DNA of 64,000 nucleotides, from assembly GCF_022682495.2 (NCBI RefSeq), contig NC_071389.1:104201951-104265950 (forward strand). The letters run 5' to 3'. Under the pieces are notes generated by a model. It ran no database searches. It had not been told where the DNA came from and was given only the letters and a program-made list of their open reading frames with translations. Both the position numbers and the translations under genes were made by a program. The stretch is from Desmodus rotundus. Taxonomy: Eukaryota; Chordata; Mammalia; Chiroptera; Phyllostomidae. This document shows, piece by piece, positions 23,273-39,797 of this stretch (positions are counted from its first letter, which is position 1; the number at the start of each line of letters is the position of its first letter).

Positions 23273-26200
23273 CTTAATTCACAAATTCCTTAAATATTAA
23301 AAAGTTTCCTGATTAAAGGAGCTTATATTTTCTGCTATTTAGAAATTTTCAGACAACTCAGGTATGTGAAGAAGTGAACATAAAACTATGGCTGAATGTT
23401 CTATCTCTATATGGGTTACTGGTGAAAAAAAGCTCTTTTATAACTACAAATAGACTGTATCCTAAAGTTAGCCTGGTACCTGTTATCAGACCTTGTCTAA
23501 AATTGTAAGAAAGAACTGGATTGAGGGTATATTTCACTTGCCAAAGGCTTTTCTTACTTAGAATCACCATCAAATTCATTACAATCACTAGAACACCCCA
23601 TCATATATAGTTTTTGCTGGTGGGTCACCAGTGGCATTATTATAGTACAGTGTCCTGCTTGAATTCAGGGTTAGTGAGAGTTGTCCTGATGTCAGCCTTG
23701 TGACATCAGCACCCAAGAGAAGCTGGAATCCTAAGACATGGGGCCAAAGAATAAAGACTTGTCAATAGATGCTACTGCCTGAATCTAGAACAACATTAGC
23801 ATGCAGTTAGGTTATCATTAGCTAATTGTTGGCCTTTCAATGTTGGTGCCAGCTGGCCATGACTGATGTTTGTACAGGCTTGGTCTTAAGGCATGACATA
23901 TCCCATTACAGATTCCTGGAATGTGGTGCAAGAGAGATTGGCATCTTGGACTCTAATTTAAAGACTGGCACACCAAGAAAATATTTTATGTTACTTCTGG
24001 TTTACTTTTAGTCTTACATTAAAATAGAAATTCTCTTAATTGTTCCTTTTATGTTAGCAAACCAGCTAGATTGTGTTATATTGTTGTCTCTATTTCAGCA
24101 TAACACACTTAGCATCATTATGAATATGAGTTTATCAAGGCACACTTGGGCTCCAAGCTCAACACCAGGATCTTTAATGAGATAACCTGCCTGTGTCTTT
24201 TCCATGAACCATTTTGTGAGCAGGTGCTATCAAGGCTCAAGCAATCCTTATAATAAAACCCTCCATTTTCATATCACTTCTCATCATAAAACGGTTCCTA
24301 AATCCAGAACTTTAGAAGAAGGTGAGCAACTGCCCTCTCGTTCAGCCATAGGCTCTGCTGAAGGACAAGAAGTTGGGTGTGTTTTCTTCTTTTAAAGTTA
24401 TGCAGATCTTTGCCTCTTTCCAGGTTTCAAAGTAGAGAATAAATTACTTGCTTTCTAAGTCTTAGGCAAGTTAGAATTTCTTCTTATTCTTCCATTTTAA
24501 GCTGACATTTTATGCTGACAGATTGTAGATCCAGTTGAAACCCCTGGCCCAATACTTGATTTAGCTTCCGTTGCAAGCGCAGAATTGAAACTGGGGTTCA
24601 TTAAGGTGTACAGGGGAAGTAAGATAGGTTGTAGCCAAATAAAGGTGTGAAAGAAGTGAAATCAAGGTGTTGTGCAAAGGAATGAAAAGGACAGCATTGT
24701 ATTTAGGCAAGGTTTATAAGAAGGATCAGACGAGGAAAAATTGGTGACAATCTCCTCATTCTTCCTTTTATTTATTTTGGGGACACTCCACCTTATCATG
24801 GAAACTTCTGCTTGCACATAAGCCTCACAGTACAAAGACCCACCCTGGTCTGGTTTGCATGAGAAGCAAACCAAGAATTCCCCAGAGGACTTTGGCAGGA
24901 TAATGGACTGAAATATGTCAAAATCTCATATGCTATAAACACCTAGGAATGTTGAATGGAATATATGATTTTTTAAATGTAGAAATGAGTTCAGAAGAAA
25001 TGAAGAGGGAAACAAAAAGCAGGAAGGTATGAGCTGATGCAGTGGCTGCAAAGGCAGAGGACTATTGGTCTCATTGTCCTGGAGGCTTTTTTTTGTTGTC
25101 CACTGAGAACTGGAAACAGAGCTGTGGGCCCTGAGAGACAGGGCACTGGAGATAAGGCAACTACATAAAGTCTGATCTTAAACTGTGAAAAAATGAACTA
25201 GGGAAAATTTAGTTTGTTGAAAAGATATTCCAATGGTCCTTGCCTGGGTTTTAGGTAAAAACAACAATAATCGCCCTCAAGAATTTGAAACCATAGTCTC
25301 AAGTCTTTCATGAATTGGAGTTCTATTTGTATCATCTTCAGGGTACAGAAATTTTCAATCCAAGAAGTTACAATATTTGAACCCAGACAGGAATAATTGT
25401 AGGCTAATCTAAAAGAGGACACAAAAAATGTACATGTAAGGTGATCAAAGACATAAAAGAGAAACTGCATACTTAAGAAAGGAACAAAATGCATCTTTAA
25501 AACAATCCTCCTAGATAGGCCAAACAGGATTTTTAGAATTGAAAAATATACTCACCAAAATTAAAATTCTCTATGGGTAGGTTAAACAACAGATGAGACA
25601 TAGCCCATAAGAATATCAATGAACTAAATACAGACCTGTGAAAATCTCTCAGAATGCAGTAGTGAGAGACAAAAAGTAAAAATAGTAACAGAAGGGTAAA
25701 AAGATATGCAATATGGCATGAGAAGATCTGATCTAAGGAGTGTCAGAAAAAAAGAAGTGGGAAAATGAAGGAATGGCAATATTTTAATATTTAATGGCTA
25801 AGAACTTTCCATAATTTATAAAGGATGTAAACCCTCAATTCAAGAAGCATGAGATCTCAAACAGAAACTAAAAATAAGTCCACATTCAAATACAGAGTAG
25901 TGAAACCTCAGGACACTATAGACAGAGGATAAAAAGCATAAAAACAAGCAGAGGAAAAAGTAAAAACAGCACAAATAAATGACAAAGTAACCACAGACTT
26001 TTCAACAGCAGTAATAGAGGTAACATAGTGAAATATATTATCAAAAGTCTAGAGGAAGAATAAATGTCAAACTAAAGTTCTATTCCCAGCTGAACTGTCA
26101 CTGAGAATTGAGGGAGAATAAGACATCTTAGATAAATAAGACTGAATAATTTACAACCTACTGACTCTTAACTAAAGAAAAACAAAAATATACTTTGGGA

Positions 26201-26405
26201 AAAAGAAAAGTTAAACCAGAGAAAAAAAAATAGGAGGCAAGAGGGAAAAGCATCAATTATATTACTCTCTGTACAGATGACCCAATTTTACTTGTTTAAA
26301 ACACTTTCCTTGGGAAAGGTGAAATAATGGTAAAATTGGAAGAGAACAAATACTATTACATGAATTCATGAGGGAACAAAAGTAGAATAAAGTTATTGAC
26401 TAACC
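23273..26405. other. Unassigned intronic DNA
   Basis: About 3.1 kb without a recognised gene. 25500-26400 is A-rich on the plus strand ('aaaagatatgcaatatggca' and similar) and may be a very old L1 body in plus orientation, but no ORF2 motif could be read. Confidence 0.35.
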
Positions 26406-26566
26406 CAGCAATTTTCACCCTTTTTCCTCTCATGGCGCACATAAACTAATTACTAAAATTGTTCAGCTCGTTAAAATATGTATTTTTTGCCAAGCTGACA
26501 AAAATAGGTATAATTTTGATTCAATCACAGTGGACAGTGTTGTTTTGGCCATTGTCATTTTTTTTT

Positions 26567-28483
26567 TCTTTTTCCATCCCTTTACTTTTTTTCAGTTTAA
26601 AAAAAAATTTAAGTATATTTTATTGATTATGCTATTATAGTTGTCCCATTTTTTTCTCCCCTTTATTTTCCTCCACCCTACAGCCCCCAATGACCAGTAT
26701 TTCCCCCTGCCTTAGTTCATGTCCATGGGTCATACATGTAAGTTCTTTGGCTTCTCCATTTTCTATACTACTTTTAACCACCCCCTGTCTATTTTGTACC
26801 TAACCTTTATATTTCTTATTCCCTGTACATTTCCCCCATCATCTTCCTCCCTATCTCCACTGATAAATCTCCAAATGATCTCTATTTCTGTGATTCTGTT
26901 CCTGTTCTAGTTGTTTGTTTTTGTTTTTTAGGTTTAGTTGTTGATAGTCATGAGTGTTGTTATTTTACTGTTCATAGTTTTGATATTCTTCTTTTTCTTA
27001 GATAAGTCCCCTTAACATTTCATATAGTAAGGGCTTGGAGATGATGAACTCCTTTAACTTGATCTTATCTGGGAAGCACTTTATCTGCCCTTCCATTCTA
27101 AATGATAGTTTTGTTGGATAGACTAATCTTGGATGTAGGTCCTTGACTTTCATGACTTTCAATATTTCTTTCCATCCCCTTCTTGCCTGCGAGGTTTCTT
27201 TTGAGAAATCAGCTGATAGTCTTATGGAACTCCTTTGTAGGTAACTGTCTCCTTTTCTCTTGCTACTTTTAAGATTCTCTCTTTATCTTTGATCTTGGGT
27301 AATGTAATTATGATATGCCTTGGTGTGTTCCTCCTTGGGTCCAACTAGTGTGGGACTCTCTGAGCTTCCTGGACTTCCTGGAAATCTATTTCCTCTGCCA
27401 GATTGGGGAAGTTTTCCATTATTTTTTCAAATAAATTTTCAATTGCTTGCTCTTCCTCTTCTCTTTCTGGCACCCCTAAGACTCAGATGTTGGAATGTTT
27501 AAAGTCGTCCCAGAGGTTCCTAAATCTCTCCTCATTTTTTTGAATTCTTGTTTATTCATTCTGTTCTGGTTGAATGTTTATTTCTTCCTTCTGCTCCAAA
27601 TCGTTGATTTGAGTCCCAGTTTCCTTTCCTTCACTGTTGGTTCCCTGTATATTTTTCTTTATTTCACTTTGCAAGCCTTTGCTTTTTCCTCCTTTGCGAC
27701 CATACTCAACAATTTCTGTGAGCATTCTGATTACCAGTGTTTTGAAATCTGCATCTGATATGTTGGCTATCTCCTCATCACTAAGTTCTTTTTCTAGAGT
27801 TTTGATCTGTTCTTTCATTTGGTCCATATTTCTTTGTCTAGGAGCACCATTACATTGTAAAGGGTGGAGCCTTAGGTGTTTGCCAGGGCGGGGCAACCCA
27901 CGTTGCTGCATTGTGGCACTGTCTGTGGAGGAGAGGTCTGAGAGAGAATGATGCAGCTTGCTTGGCTCTCACCAGCTTTCAGTCACTTCCCCTCTTACTC
28001 AAGCAAATTGGGCCCTCTAGTGCTGATTCTGGGGTGGGTGACTTTGTGTATGTTCTAGGACCCTATGGTCTCTAGAATGAACTCTCCTGTGAGGCTGGGA
28101 GTTTTTCCCACTGCTGCAATCCCCACAAGTTTTTACAGCCAGATGTTTTGAGGCCTTCTTTTTCCATACTTGAACCCTGTGTTGTGTGGTCTCTCTCCCC
28201 AGTTGCTCCTCCTGGTTTATCCACATGCAAATGTGGGACAACCTGGTCCTCCAGCTGCCCCCTTGCCATGTGTCCTCTCACCCCGGCTTCCTGTCTCTGC
28301 CCCTCCTACTGGTCTGGGTGAACGTTTCTTCTTTAACTCCTTGGTTGTCGGACTTCCTTACAGTTCAATTTTCTGGTGGTTCTGGTTGTTTTTTGTTTTT
28401 AAATTTGTTGTTGTCTTTCTTTTGGTTGTACAAGGAGGCAAAGTGTATCTACCTATGCTTCCATCTTGGCTGAAATTTGCCCC
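26567..28483 (-). mobile_element. ORF1-only L1 relative (HAL1-like), near full length, minus strand
   Basis: On the minus strand the element starts 'cagccaagatggaagcatag' (28472 downward), has a GC-rich 5' UTR, an ORF1 remnant (26998-27827), then passes directly into a 3' UTR ('cccatggacatgaactaagg') and tail 'cataatcaataaaatatac'. ORF2 is absent. Target duplication TTGTCATTTTTTTTT at 26552-26566 and 28484-28498. Start, junction and tail match the copy at 45148-47076, which implies a family and not a private deletion. Presumably moved by L1 ORF2 protein in trans. Confidence 0.85.
26998..27827 (-). pseudogene. L1 ORF1-type RNA-binding protein remnant
   Basis: Starts at 27827 with MDQMKEQIKTLEKELSDEE, then IANISDADFKTLVIRML, the N-terminal coiled-coil side of L1 ORF1p; the C-terminal domain is readable after frameshifts (near 27300 'aggaacacaccaaggcatat' reversed, encoding the RHIIITLPKIK type motif; ending RGLI and stop at 26998). 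The first 120 codons are open; after that stops and a frame change break it. ORF1p binds L1 RNA as a trimer; this copy is inactive. Confidence 0.8.
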
Positions 28484-28598
28484 TTGTCATTTTTTTTTAA
28501 ATTTGACAATATAAGAAATAAAAGGTCAGTGAACCTGACTAAATAGTTAGGTACTGCATGTTCTAAAATTCTCACAGCATACTGGGTGAAAATCACTG

Positions 28599-30134
28599 GC
28601 TTAATCATAAATATTAATGAATATGACCTGAGCATCTTTTGGGCAAAAAGAACAATACTGCTGAACCAGTGTAAGGTGTTTACAAAAGAAAATAATCTAA
28701 ATTTGATTTTGGTGTAACACTTTTGTTTCTTGTCTTTTCTTAAAAATTAAAGTTAGCTATTTGGATATTCATAAATTCACCTTTAATTTAATATTGTGTA
28801 TAATTTATCCCACATAGTCTTACTGATATAGAATTCTGAAGGATTAAATCTTTTAAAAATAAAACTAAAAAATACAGATTCCTGAGTTGCCTCATAAATA
28901 ATACGTCTATACTTTAATTTTAGAAAATTACCCTTGCCACTCCCATATAAATTTTAATTATATTAAAGATTTAGAGTACAATTTGTGATTTGTTACAAAC
29001 CTGTGTAACTGCAGGCACTTAAGGATTACAAGTTTTTCTAAGTAAAGCTAACTCAGCAAGAGAAATAGTTGAGGATATCTACTGAAATTCACTTTAAATG
29101 TACTATATGAAAGTCAAAAATGACACCTCTCGTTATGGGCACAGAACGAAATGCCCACTTACATTTTTAGAATAAGATAACAAGCCCCAGAATCTACTCA
29201 CATTTATTGTCCCATGAGTAAGTGAATATAAGGACAAAAATTACTAAGTATTTTTCAACAGAGAAGAAATGAATGTGGCATGGAAGCTTATATCTCTGCC
29301 AAAAATACAAGGGAACAAATCATATCCTTATATAAAAAGCAACAACACTAAAAATTGAGTGAATACTTTTCTTCAGCTAAACACATAGTGTTCATCTACT
29401 TGGCAAATAGTTCCAATAGACCCTCATCTGAAAAAGAGGACTTACACTTTCCTTCTCCATTTTCCTTGTTTGGGGACATTTAAGTTGTCCCATAGAAAGG
29501 AACAAAACATCAACATCTAATTAAAAGAATGCTGTGGCACATGTTGTTTTTCAGACATAATGTTTATTCCAAGAAGGTAAATGTCATGCAAACAAATTCC
29601 AAGCTGAAAAAAGATGAAAAGTTAAGCCCAAATTATTCAGCTCCATAATTCATCAATGACAGTATTTAAGCTATTATTTTGGAAACAGGGATGACTCCAA
29701 AGGTGTCAGGACCTAGCCTTCTAATCATCTCAACTTTTGTACAATTTTTCAGTTCTTCACTAAAATTCACCATGATACACAATTTCAGAGAGCCCTGACC
29801 TGTCATTTTGGCATTTTCCACTGTTAAGGAGTGTGATGTGCCTTACCACTCTCTCCTCCTTGAACTCCCCCATGATCTCTGGAGCTGAGGCAGCTACCCA
29901 CCCTCCATGAGGTGGAATCTGGGCTGTCTCAGTGTCTCTCAAGGAGTCAGAGGGTTTCCCGTACAGCACTGTTTTGGGCAATGGGAAGTTGGAGACATGA
30001 TTTATGGCTGGCTGGTGTGGGAGAGCCCTGTGTTGATTTTCCTAGGAAGTTAAAGAAGGTATCCTTACAAGATGACCATGCAGTGTTAACAGAGTGTAGA
30101 AAGGTTCAGAGATTGACTGTAAGGACACCCAGTT
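28599..30134. other. Unassigned intronic DNA
   Basis: AT-rich, no gene or confident repeat seen. Confidence 0.4.
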
Positions 30135-30325
30135 TGAATTGAAGTCAACACTGTGTGACCTTACACAATTACTCTATCCTCTCTGTGTCAACTTTGCCAT
30201 CTGTAAATGGAGCTATAAATCCTATCTAAGTCGGACCATTGTGAAAATTAAAGGAGATAGAAAGTTCAGCATAGTGCTTGGGCATAGTAAGTACTCCAGA
30301 AACGTTGGCTATTATTATTAGTTGT
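30135..30325 (+). repeat. MIR SINE fragment
   Basis: 'tgaccttacacaattactct', 'gtcaactttgccatctgtaa', 'gttcagcatagtgcttgggc' and 'ggctattattattagttg' are ordered MIR blocks. Confidence 0.75.
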
Positions 30326-33946
<3,621 letters not shown>

Positions 33947-33957
33947 GCAAAGCTACC

Positions 33958-33994
33958 ATTTTTCTTTTCTTTTTTTGGAGACAGACAGACAGAC

Positions 33995-34045
<51 letters not shown>

Positions 34046-34261
34046 AGGAGGGACAGAGAGAGAGGAAGAAAGGAGAAGAGAGGCAAAAAGAGGGAGAGAA
34101 ACATTGATGTGATAGAGAAATATCAATTGGTTGCCCTTCATATGCAACCCAACTAGGGATTGAACCTGCAACCTGGGTATGTGCCCTGACCAAGAATTGA
34201 ACCTACAACCTTTTGGTCTATGGGATGATGCTCAATGAACTGAGCCAACTGGCCAGGGTAT
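33958..34261 (-). mobile_element. Ves SINE with expanded GA tract
   Basis: Plus-strand view: reversed tail, a purine tract at about 33980-34100, 'aacattgatgtgatagagaa', 'gcaacccaactagggattga', 'gtgccctgaccaagaattga', ending 'gagccaactggccagggta'. Target duplication GCAAAGCTACC (33947-33957) and GCAAAGCCGCC (34262-34272). The head carries a duplicated 'gaacctgcaacc / gaacctacaacc' pattern. Confidence 0.88.
33980..34100 (+). repeat. (GA)n microsatellite
   Basis: Starts (ACAG)n, passes into about 20 uninterrupted GA units, then mixed purine text. It produces Arg/Glu and Ser/Leu repeat frames on both strands that are not proteins. Confidence 0.95.
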
Positions 34262-34272
34262 GCAAAGCCGCC

Positions 34273-35411
34273 TGTTAAAGCAGGTAGCTGACATCCATAA
34301 ACCAGAATGTCTCTTGGACAGATCTTCCATTTAAAATGCCCAAGTACCAATTTACTGCTCTCATAAAAAATGTGATCCTCCTGAACTTTGAAGCCAGACA
34401 TCTTGTGAATGCAAAAGTCTCTGTGCACAGTGTTTGTCAGCTAGAATAGTCCTGGCCCAGCCAAGCCCTGAGCCAGAGCTGAGAGTGATTCCAGGGGAGG
34501 CGCCCATCACTGTTGTACCAAACAGATCAGCTAGGCAGATGGAGAGGCAGTGAAAGTCAATGGGTAAATGTCCTTGAATTAGATGCGCTTCCAAGTTTTA
34601 GTAGCCCCTCTTTATCCTACCGCAACTAATTCACAACAAATCCCAGCCTTTTGTCAGAATAGTTTTCAAAATAAACATAGGACATAGTACCTTTTACTAA
34701 CTTAGTTATGGGGTGACAATATAGCTGAGAACCAAGAAATACATGATCCCTGCTGGGTCAATATTGAGTCACAAAATTCATACTAGTCTAAGCATCTGAA
34801 TATTACCATTAGAAAAAAAATCATGACTCTCTCAGCACTTGCTTGCTCTCAGTCTACACACATTTAAGACCAATTGTCTAGTTTCTAAATTCACAATAAT
34901 CTGGAAACAGAAAATTACAAGGGAACTGTGCAACTTCTCTGGGAAGAAACACTAATAGCAAAGGAACAAAAACAATATCATAACTCTAAAAAGTCACCAG
35001 ACCTTAGAAATGCAGTTTTGCCTGAAGCCATTAGTGCAGGGCCACAGAATATGACATTCCCACAGGCTGGGGGCATCGATGGCTCAGTCCAGCACGCAGT
35101 CACAAGCAGCACCAGGAGATTACCCTGAATCCCATGAAAAGGTTAAAATAAGTCTGAAGTATAGACCTGTATTTGAGAAGGTGGAAAAAAGACCAACAGA
35201 AATTTCCAGGTTTCCTTTCAAAAGGATAAAACTGAAAAAGGTTTTGGTGTTCAAAGGGGGAAACACCATCTCTAAGAAGTTAGCTCTCAAGAATTAAATC
35301 CATTTGTGCACACACTGGAAACTAGTACTAAATGACATTGAATTTAAACTGTAATTGAAAAATAAATTAAAAAACAAATCTATTTGTGCACAGGTCTGAT
35401 TTATAACAGAA
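34273..35411. other. Unassigned intronic DNA
   Basis: No repeat or gene recognised. Confidence 0.4.
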
Positions 35412-35590
35412 ACTTATTATTTTTTCTTGAATTTATTGGGGTGACATTGGTTAATAAAAGTATATAGGTTTCAGGCGTACACAGAATAAATATCCAGCAG
35501 TCAGTTGCATTTCTACACACCAGTAACAAGCTATCAGAAAGGGAAACGAACAACACAATCCCATTTACAATTTCACAAAGAAAATACCTA
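35412..35590. mobile_element. L1 fragment with 5' inversion (twin priming)
   Basis: 35412-35492 reads as the reverse of an L1 3' end ('tgaatttattggggtgacat', 'ataggtttcaggcgtacaca'); 35493-35590 reads as L1 ORF2 in the plus direction ('cagttgcatttctacacacc', 'aatcccatttacaatttcac'). Opposite orientation of the two halves is the signature of a twin-primed insertion. Confidence 0.6.
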
Positions 35591-36740
35591 TGAAACCAAC
35601 TGCTGATTCAGGAATGGCCATAATCAGGCCCTGTTTTCCAGCTCTGCACATGAAGGCAATCACTTTTGGAATCGACTCCTTGCAACCAGAATGCTTTGGC
35701 CCATGGGGCAAGCAAGTCTGCCCACATTTCAGGTCCAGTTCAGTGTCCCTTCGTCCACCTGACGGGGTCTGGCTCTGCTGACAATGTGACCCAGCTGCTC
35801 TAGCTGCTCAGCCTCCTCCTCACATGGAGCCTCTGGAGTTAGGTTCCTTTATGATGCAAGTCCTGGCCATCGGTATTTCATCTCCACTACCTAAATACAT
35901 GTTGAAGCAATGATTTAACTTGGATTAAAAACTACCATTTTAATTTCTTGTTTGTATGAAACTTTAAGGTTCAACTCCAACTCTCCAACTGCCCTTATCC
36001 TGTCTTCTTCTTCATCTTATCTATTTCCACACAACAGCCCAATGTCCCTGGAAAGTCAGTCAAACCAGTGCTCCTGTGGGTTGGTGGGGAGCTGAGGTCA
36101 CCACTTTCAGATATTAATTGCGTCTCAATCTTTTTGATATTTGCTCTCTCTTTACATTTTAACCTTCAATTAAACATGTTCTGATTTTTCCCCATCACTT
36201 TCTTTTGCCTTAAGTGGGTTTTGTTGATATTATTATTTTTACTCCAAATTCTGTTTCTATTTGATTCTGCTTGATGCGTTGGGAGGTGTTTCTCTCTTTT
36301 GCTGGGTCTCTATGTCTTGTATCAAGCAAGCATCCATTCCTTAATCTGGAAGAAGTCTGCTTTAGGCTCTTGTGGGCCTTTTCTCATCTCCTCATTAGAT
36401 CTACTTCAGACCACAAAGGATGATATTCTGAACAGGACTGTTTTTTTCCAATTTCATTAACAAATACCTGAGTTTTTAGGCTGGCTGCTGTTAGCTGGCT
36501 AAACTGTTCAGAATGATTTCCCTAAATCACCAACATCTGTAGGGATTGTTGACCTCCTAATGGCAACACAAAAACAAACACCCACAGCTCATAGTCCGGC
36601 TACATTTTTATTATGATACTGAAAGAAAAGGAAATACTATAATGGGTTTCCTCATGTGAGTGCCCCAGAGGCCACAGTGGTGATAGGTGTTACAAGAAGG
36701 CAATTGGTTTTCTCAGTCAGATTTTCAGAGACATTACTAC
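35591..36740. other. Unassigned intronic DNA
   Basis: No gene recognised. The region near 35950-36110 contains L2-like pyrimidine-rich text but cannot be placed. Confidence 0.35.
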
Positions 36741-36744
36741 TATC

Positions 36745-36895
36745 GCTCATTCATTCATTCCTTCATTTCAACCAATATTTATTCAATGAGTCCCTGGGTT
36801 TCAGGCACTGATCTAGTCCCTGGGAAAATAGGTGTGAACAGAATAGATGCTTCTTGTCTTTGTGGAGTTTACAGGTTACTGAGGCAGGGTTGTAT
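36745..36895 (-). repeat. L2 fragment
   Basis: 'attcattccttcatttcaac', 'caatatttattcaatgagtc', 'tttcaggcactgatctagtc', 'ctttgtggagtttacaggtt' is the reverse of the L2 3' end, well recognisable. Confidence 0.75.
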
Positions 36896-38190
36896 AGCCA
36901 GCAATTTCATGTGTGTCTACACACTCACACACGTTCCTAAAAGGAAAGGGGAAAACTACACAGAGAAACTTGCTTGTCTTTATCTTCCCAAAGATGCTCA
37001 GATGTTCTAATTTGGACCTGTCATGGGGAGGAATGGAAGCTCTGTGCTTTTGGTGTCTGAGAAAACCAGGGCGCACCTGGCTCAGGCAGGCTCTGCTTTT
37101 CTAACCTATCCCTTTGGCTTGTTCATATCTGTGTCACTTCCAGTTGGAAATGAGAATTTTAACCAGCCTGTAAAGGGCACAAATCAAAGTGCCCATCAGA
37201 TGCCATGCTTTCCCGCCTCCTTCACCAAGTACGCAGCTCAGAGAAGAGGGAATCTCTGCTGGCTTTTCCCCAGCTTACAATGACAGACGAACATGGAGCC
37301 GGTTTTTCAAAACACTCAATCCTCTTCCTGATGTTTCCATTACTGAACTCAGACTTAGAGCATTTGAAGCATTTGAAATAAAAAATAGTTTCCTTTTTTT
37401 TTTTTTAAAGAGTCCCTGAGATTCTATGTGATAACCGTTCAAAGTAGGGACTCTTTTTAGAAAGGCTAATCTATTTAAACAACTTTACTTTCTAGAGATA
37501 GACATAACCATATCTTTCAATGTGTGAGTTAATTTATTAGATTTCTTTGCTCACAACTGGATATTAGTTGTTCTTTATGCCAGTCTTCACTGCCTCGTTC
37601 ATTCTGTAGGTTCCAAAGGCAAACCCCTTTAGTAACCAAGACCTTTCTCTAGGAACCGCACCCCCCTCCACCCCGCTGTTCCTCTTTCCCCCTAAGTCTT
37701 AGTTTACAGGAACATTTCATAAAGCATAACAGGCCAAGGATGACACAGTTACCATGAGACCATGTCAGAGGGCATATAGAACAATAATAAATTGGCCCCT
37801 AATGCATTTATGAGGGTGCCTGAGAAAAGGCATTTTAAAAGGTACTGCAAGTGCTCAAAATAACCAGAGACCCTGAAAGTCATGCAAAGTAAATTAGGAC
37901 GAAAAGCAAGAAACCTCTAAGCATGATAGGAAGAATTATTTTCCTCTGAAAAGTATTATTAAGAAATGAATACTGTTGGAACAGGAAGAAACAATTATTT
38001 TGAGCAATGTAAAACCATTTCTTAACAAAAAGATGATTGATTCCTACACAATTTGATATATTTCAAAGTGGGTCAAGAAGAGACTAAGGGTGAAAAATAC
38101 TCAGAAATTATTTTTGCCTTGGAAAAAAAATATTCAGTGACATGTTTAGTTCTGCTTAAATAATTTCTGTAAAATGTTGATAACGTGAAT
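36896..38190. other. Unassigned intronic DNA
   Basis: No gene or confident repeat. The open frames 36876-37076, 37023-37283 and 37189-37419 show no recognised similarity. Confidence 0.4.
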
Positions 38191-38208
38191 GTTCCTCACA
38201 TTTTTATT

Positions 38209-38423
38209 TTTTTTAATTATTATTTAAAAAAATCTTCACCTGAGGACATGCTCCTTGGTTCTAGATAGAGGGGAAGGGAGGGAGAGAGTGAGAGACAAAA
38301 ATATCGATGTGAGAGAGAAACATCGATCAAGTTGCCTCCCATATGTGCCCCAACTGGGGATCAAACCTACAACCTTTTGGTTTATGGGATGATGCATCAA
38401 CCAAATAGCCACACTGGCTAAGG
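38209..38423 (-). mobile_element. Ves SINE, minus strand, with TSD
   Basis: Reversed tail with 'cttcacctgaggacatgctc', GA-rich part, 'gtgccccaactggggatcaa', 'acaaccttttggtttatggg' and end 'gccacactggctaaggc'. Near-duplicate flanks TTCCTCACATTTTTATTTT (from 38192) and CTCCTCCCACTTTTATTTA (from 38425). Confidence 0.88.
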
Positions 38424-38442
38424 CTGCTCCTCCCACTTTTAT

Positions 38443-39794
38443 TTATTAAATACATTCCAGCTTTCTCTAACATTATTTACTTCTCTTAATCTTATATTCT
38501 CAAATTGCATTCCTTCAACATGTCTCAAGGATAATTTATATCTTTAATTCTAAAAATAATCCCAGAAAGCCAAGCAATTTCTCTTGTACGGATATGACCA
38601 TGTATGCTCAGAGACTTGCCAAAGGTCATGGAGTGATTGACTCAGAATCTGAACTCATGTTTATTTGACAATGTATTTGGTGAACTTCCTGTATTACCTT
38701 GTCTTTAAAAACAAAACAAAACAACAACAAAAACATATTACTTATGATGAAGACTGAATAAAGTAAGTCTTGTTACCCGGAGATCTTTCCCTGGCATCAG
38801 CTAGTTCGGGGACTTCAAGGGACGACAAAATAAAAAGTGGATGTGATTTGGAGAGTGAGGCTTTCTACAGATTAATATAGTTGGTTATTTTCTAGAAAGA
38901 CTCATATAACATTCATCCATGGAGGTCCCTCTTGCTGGACTGTCTGCCCTCTTGAACTTAATACATCTTTTAACCATGAGAGGGGCTTTAAGAAAGGCTA
39001 GAAGTACAAAAAAGAGTCAAGAATTGAGGGCCCATAAAGATATAAGAAATCTGATTAATGACACACCTTACAAAGTCTAGAGACTGTCCTTCCTGAATAT
39101 ACTGATAATATAACATTCCCCTGGTTGTTATCCTAACAAGAAGCAAGTAAACTTGAAGGCACAGATCACTGTTTACTTCAATCTGGGGCCTCACAAAACT
39201 ATTTTTGTCTTTGGTTTCCCAAGACTGAACACCTTGGAGAGAGTGAAGTCATTCAATAAATAGAAAATCAGCATCAAGTCACTGCCCTCCTTTCTTTCCC
39301 CTCTTCCTCTCCTTTTTAGCATTTTTGTCTCAGAGAAATGAAATGACAGTAACACTTCAATGACTTCCTTGAAAAATATCTGTCATCTCCTAAGATGCCA
39401 TTACATGGACTTCCCCCGAATTTCAAAGTAGGTACTGTCACCAGAGTCTGAAAGAATGTGTGCCAAGATCTGTGAGAAGATAAGGTTACATTGACATTTC
39501 AAGGTCCTTTTGTCACCAAAAGGAGATCGAATCATATGCTAGAGGCAGGATATTCCTGAATTTCAACTTCCTTCTTCTCCCCAACAGAACCGACAAACTG
39601 CTCTCATTCCTGTGCCCCCAGCTGGCCAGTCTCTCTTCCTTCTTTTCTCCTTTTTATTTTCTTCCTCTTCTGGCTCATTTTATGCAGCAAAATCTCATGA
39701 ATTTGAAATCCATTAATTCTAAAGTTATGATAAATTGGATGAGGCCTTGTAACTGTTTTATGTTAACTTTGAAAAGGGTTTTCTGACATACATT
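38443..39794. other. Unassigned intronic DNA
   Basis: Contains a MIR-like phrase ('gccaaaggtcatggagtgat') near 38618-38665 and an A-rich (AAAAC)n run near 38708-38735. No gene seen. Confidence 0.4.
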
Positions 39795-39797
39795 GTG

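Larger units (their letters stand above)
26406..28598 (+). mobile_element. hAT-like non-autonomous element split by an L1-derived insertion
   Basis: Inverted ends: 'cagcaattttcacccttttt' at 26406 and, on the minus strand from 28598, 'cagtgattttcacccagtat' (13 of the first 15 bases agree). The flanking 8-mers GACTAACC and GCTTAATC fit a decayed 8-bp target duplication. Without the insertion (26567-28483) the element is about 275 bases, with interior 'catggcgcacataaactaat' and 'gtcagtgaacctgactaaat'. No transposase. Confidence 0.7.
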
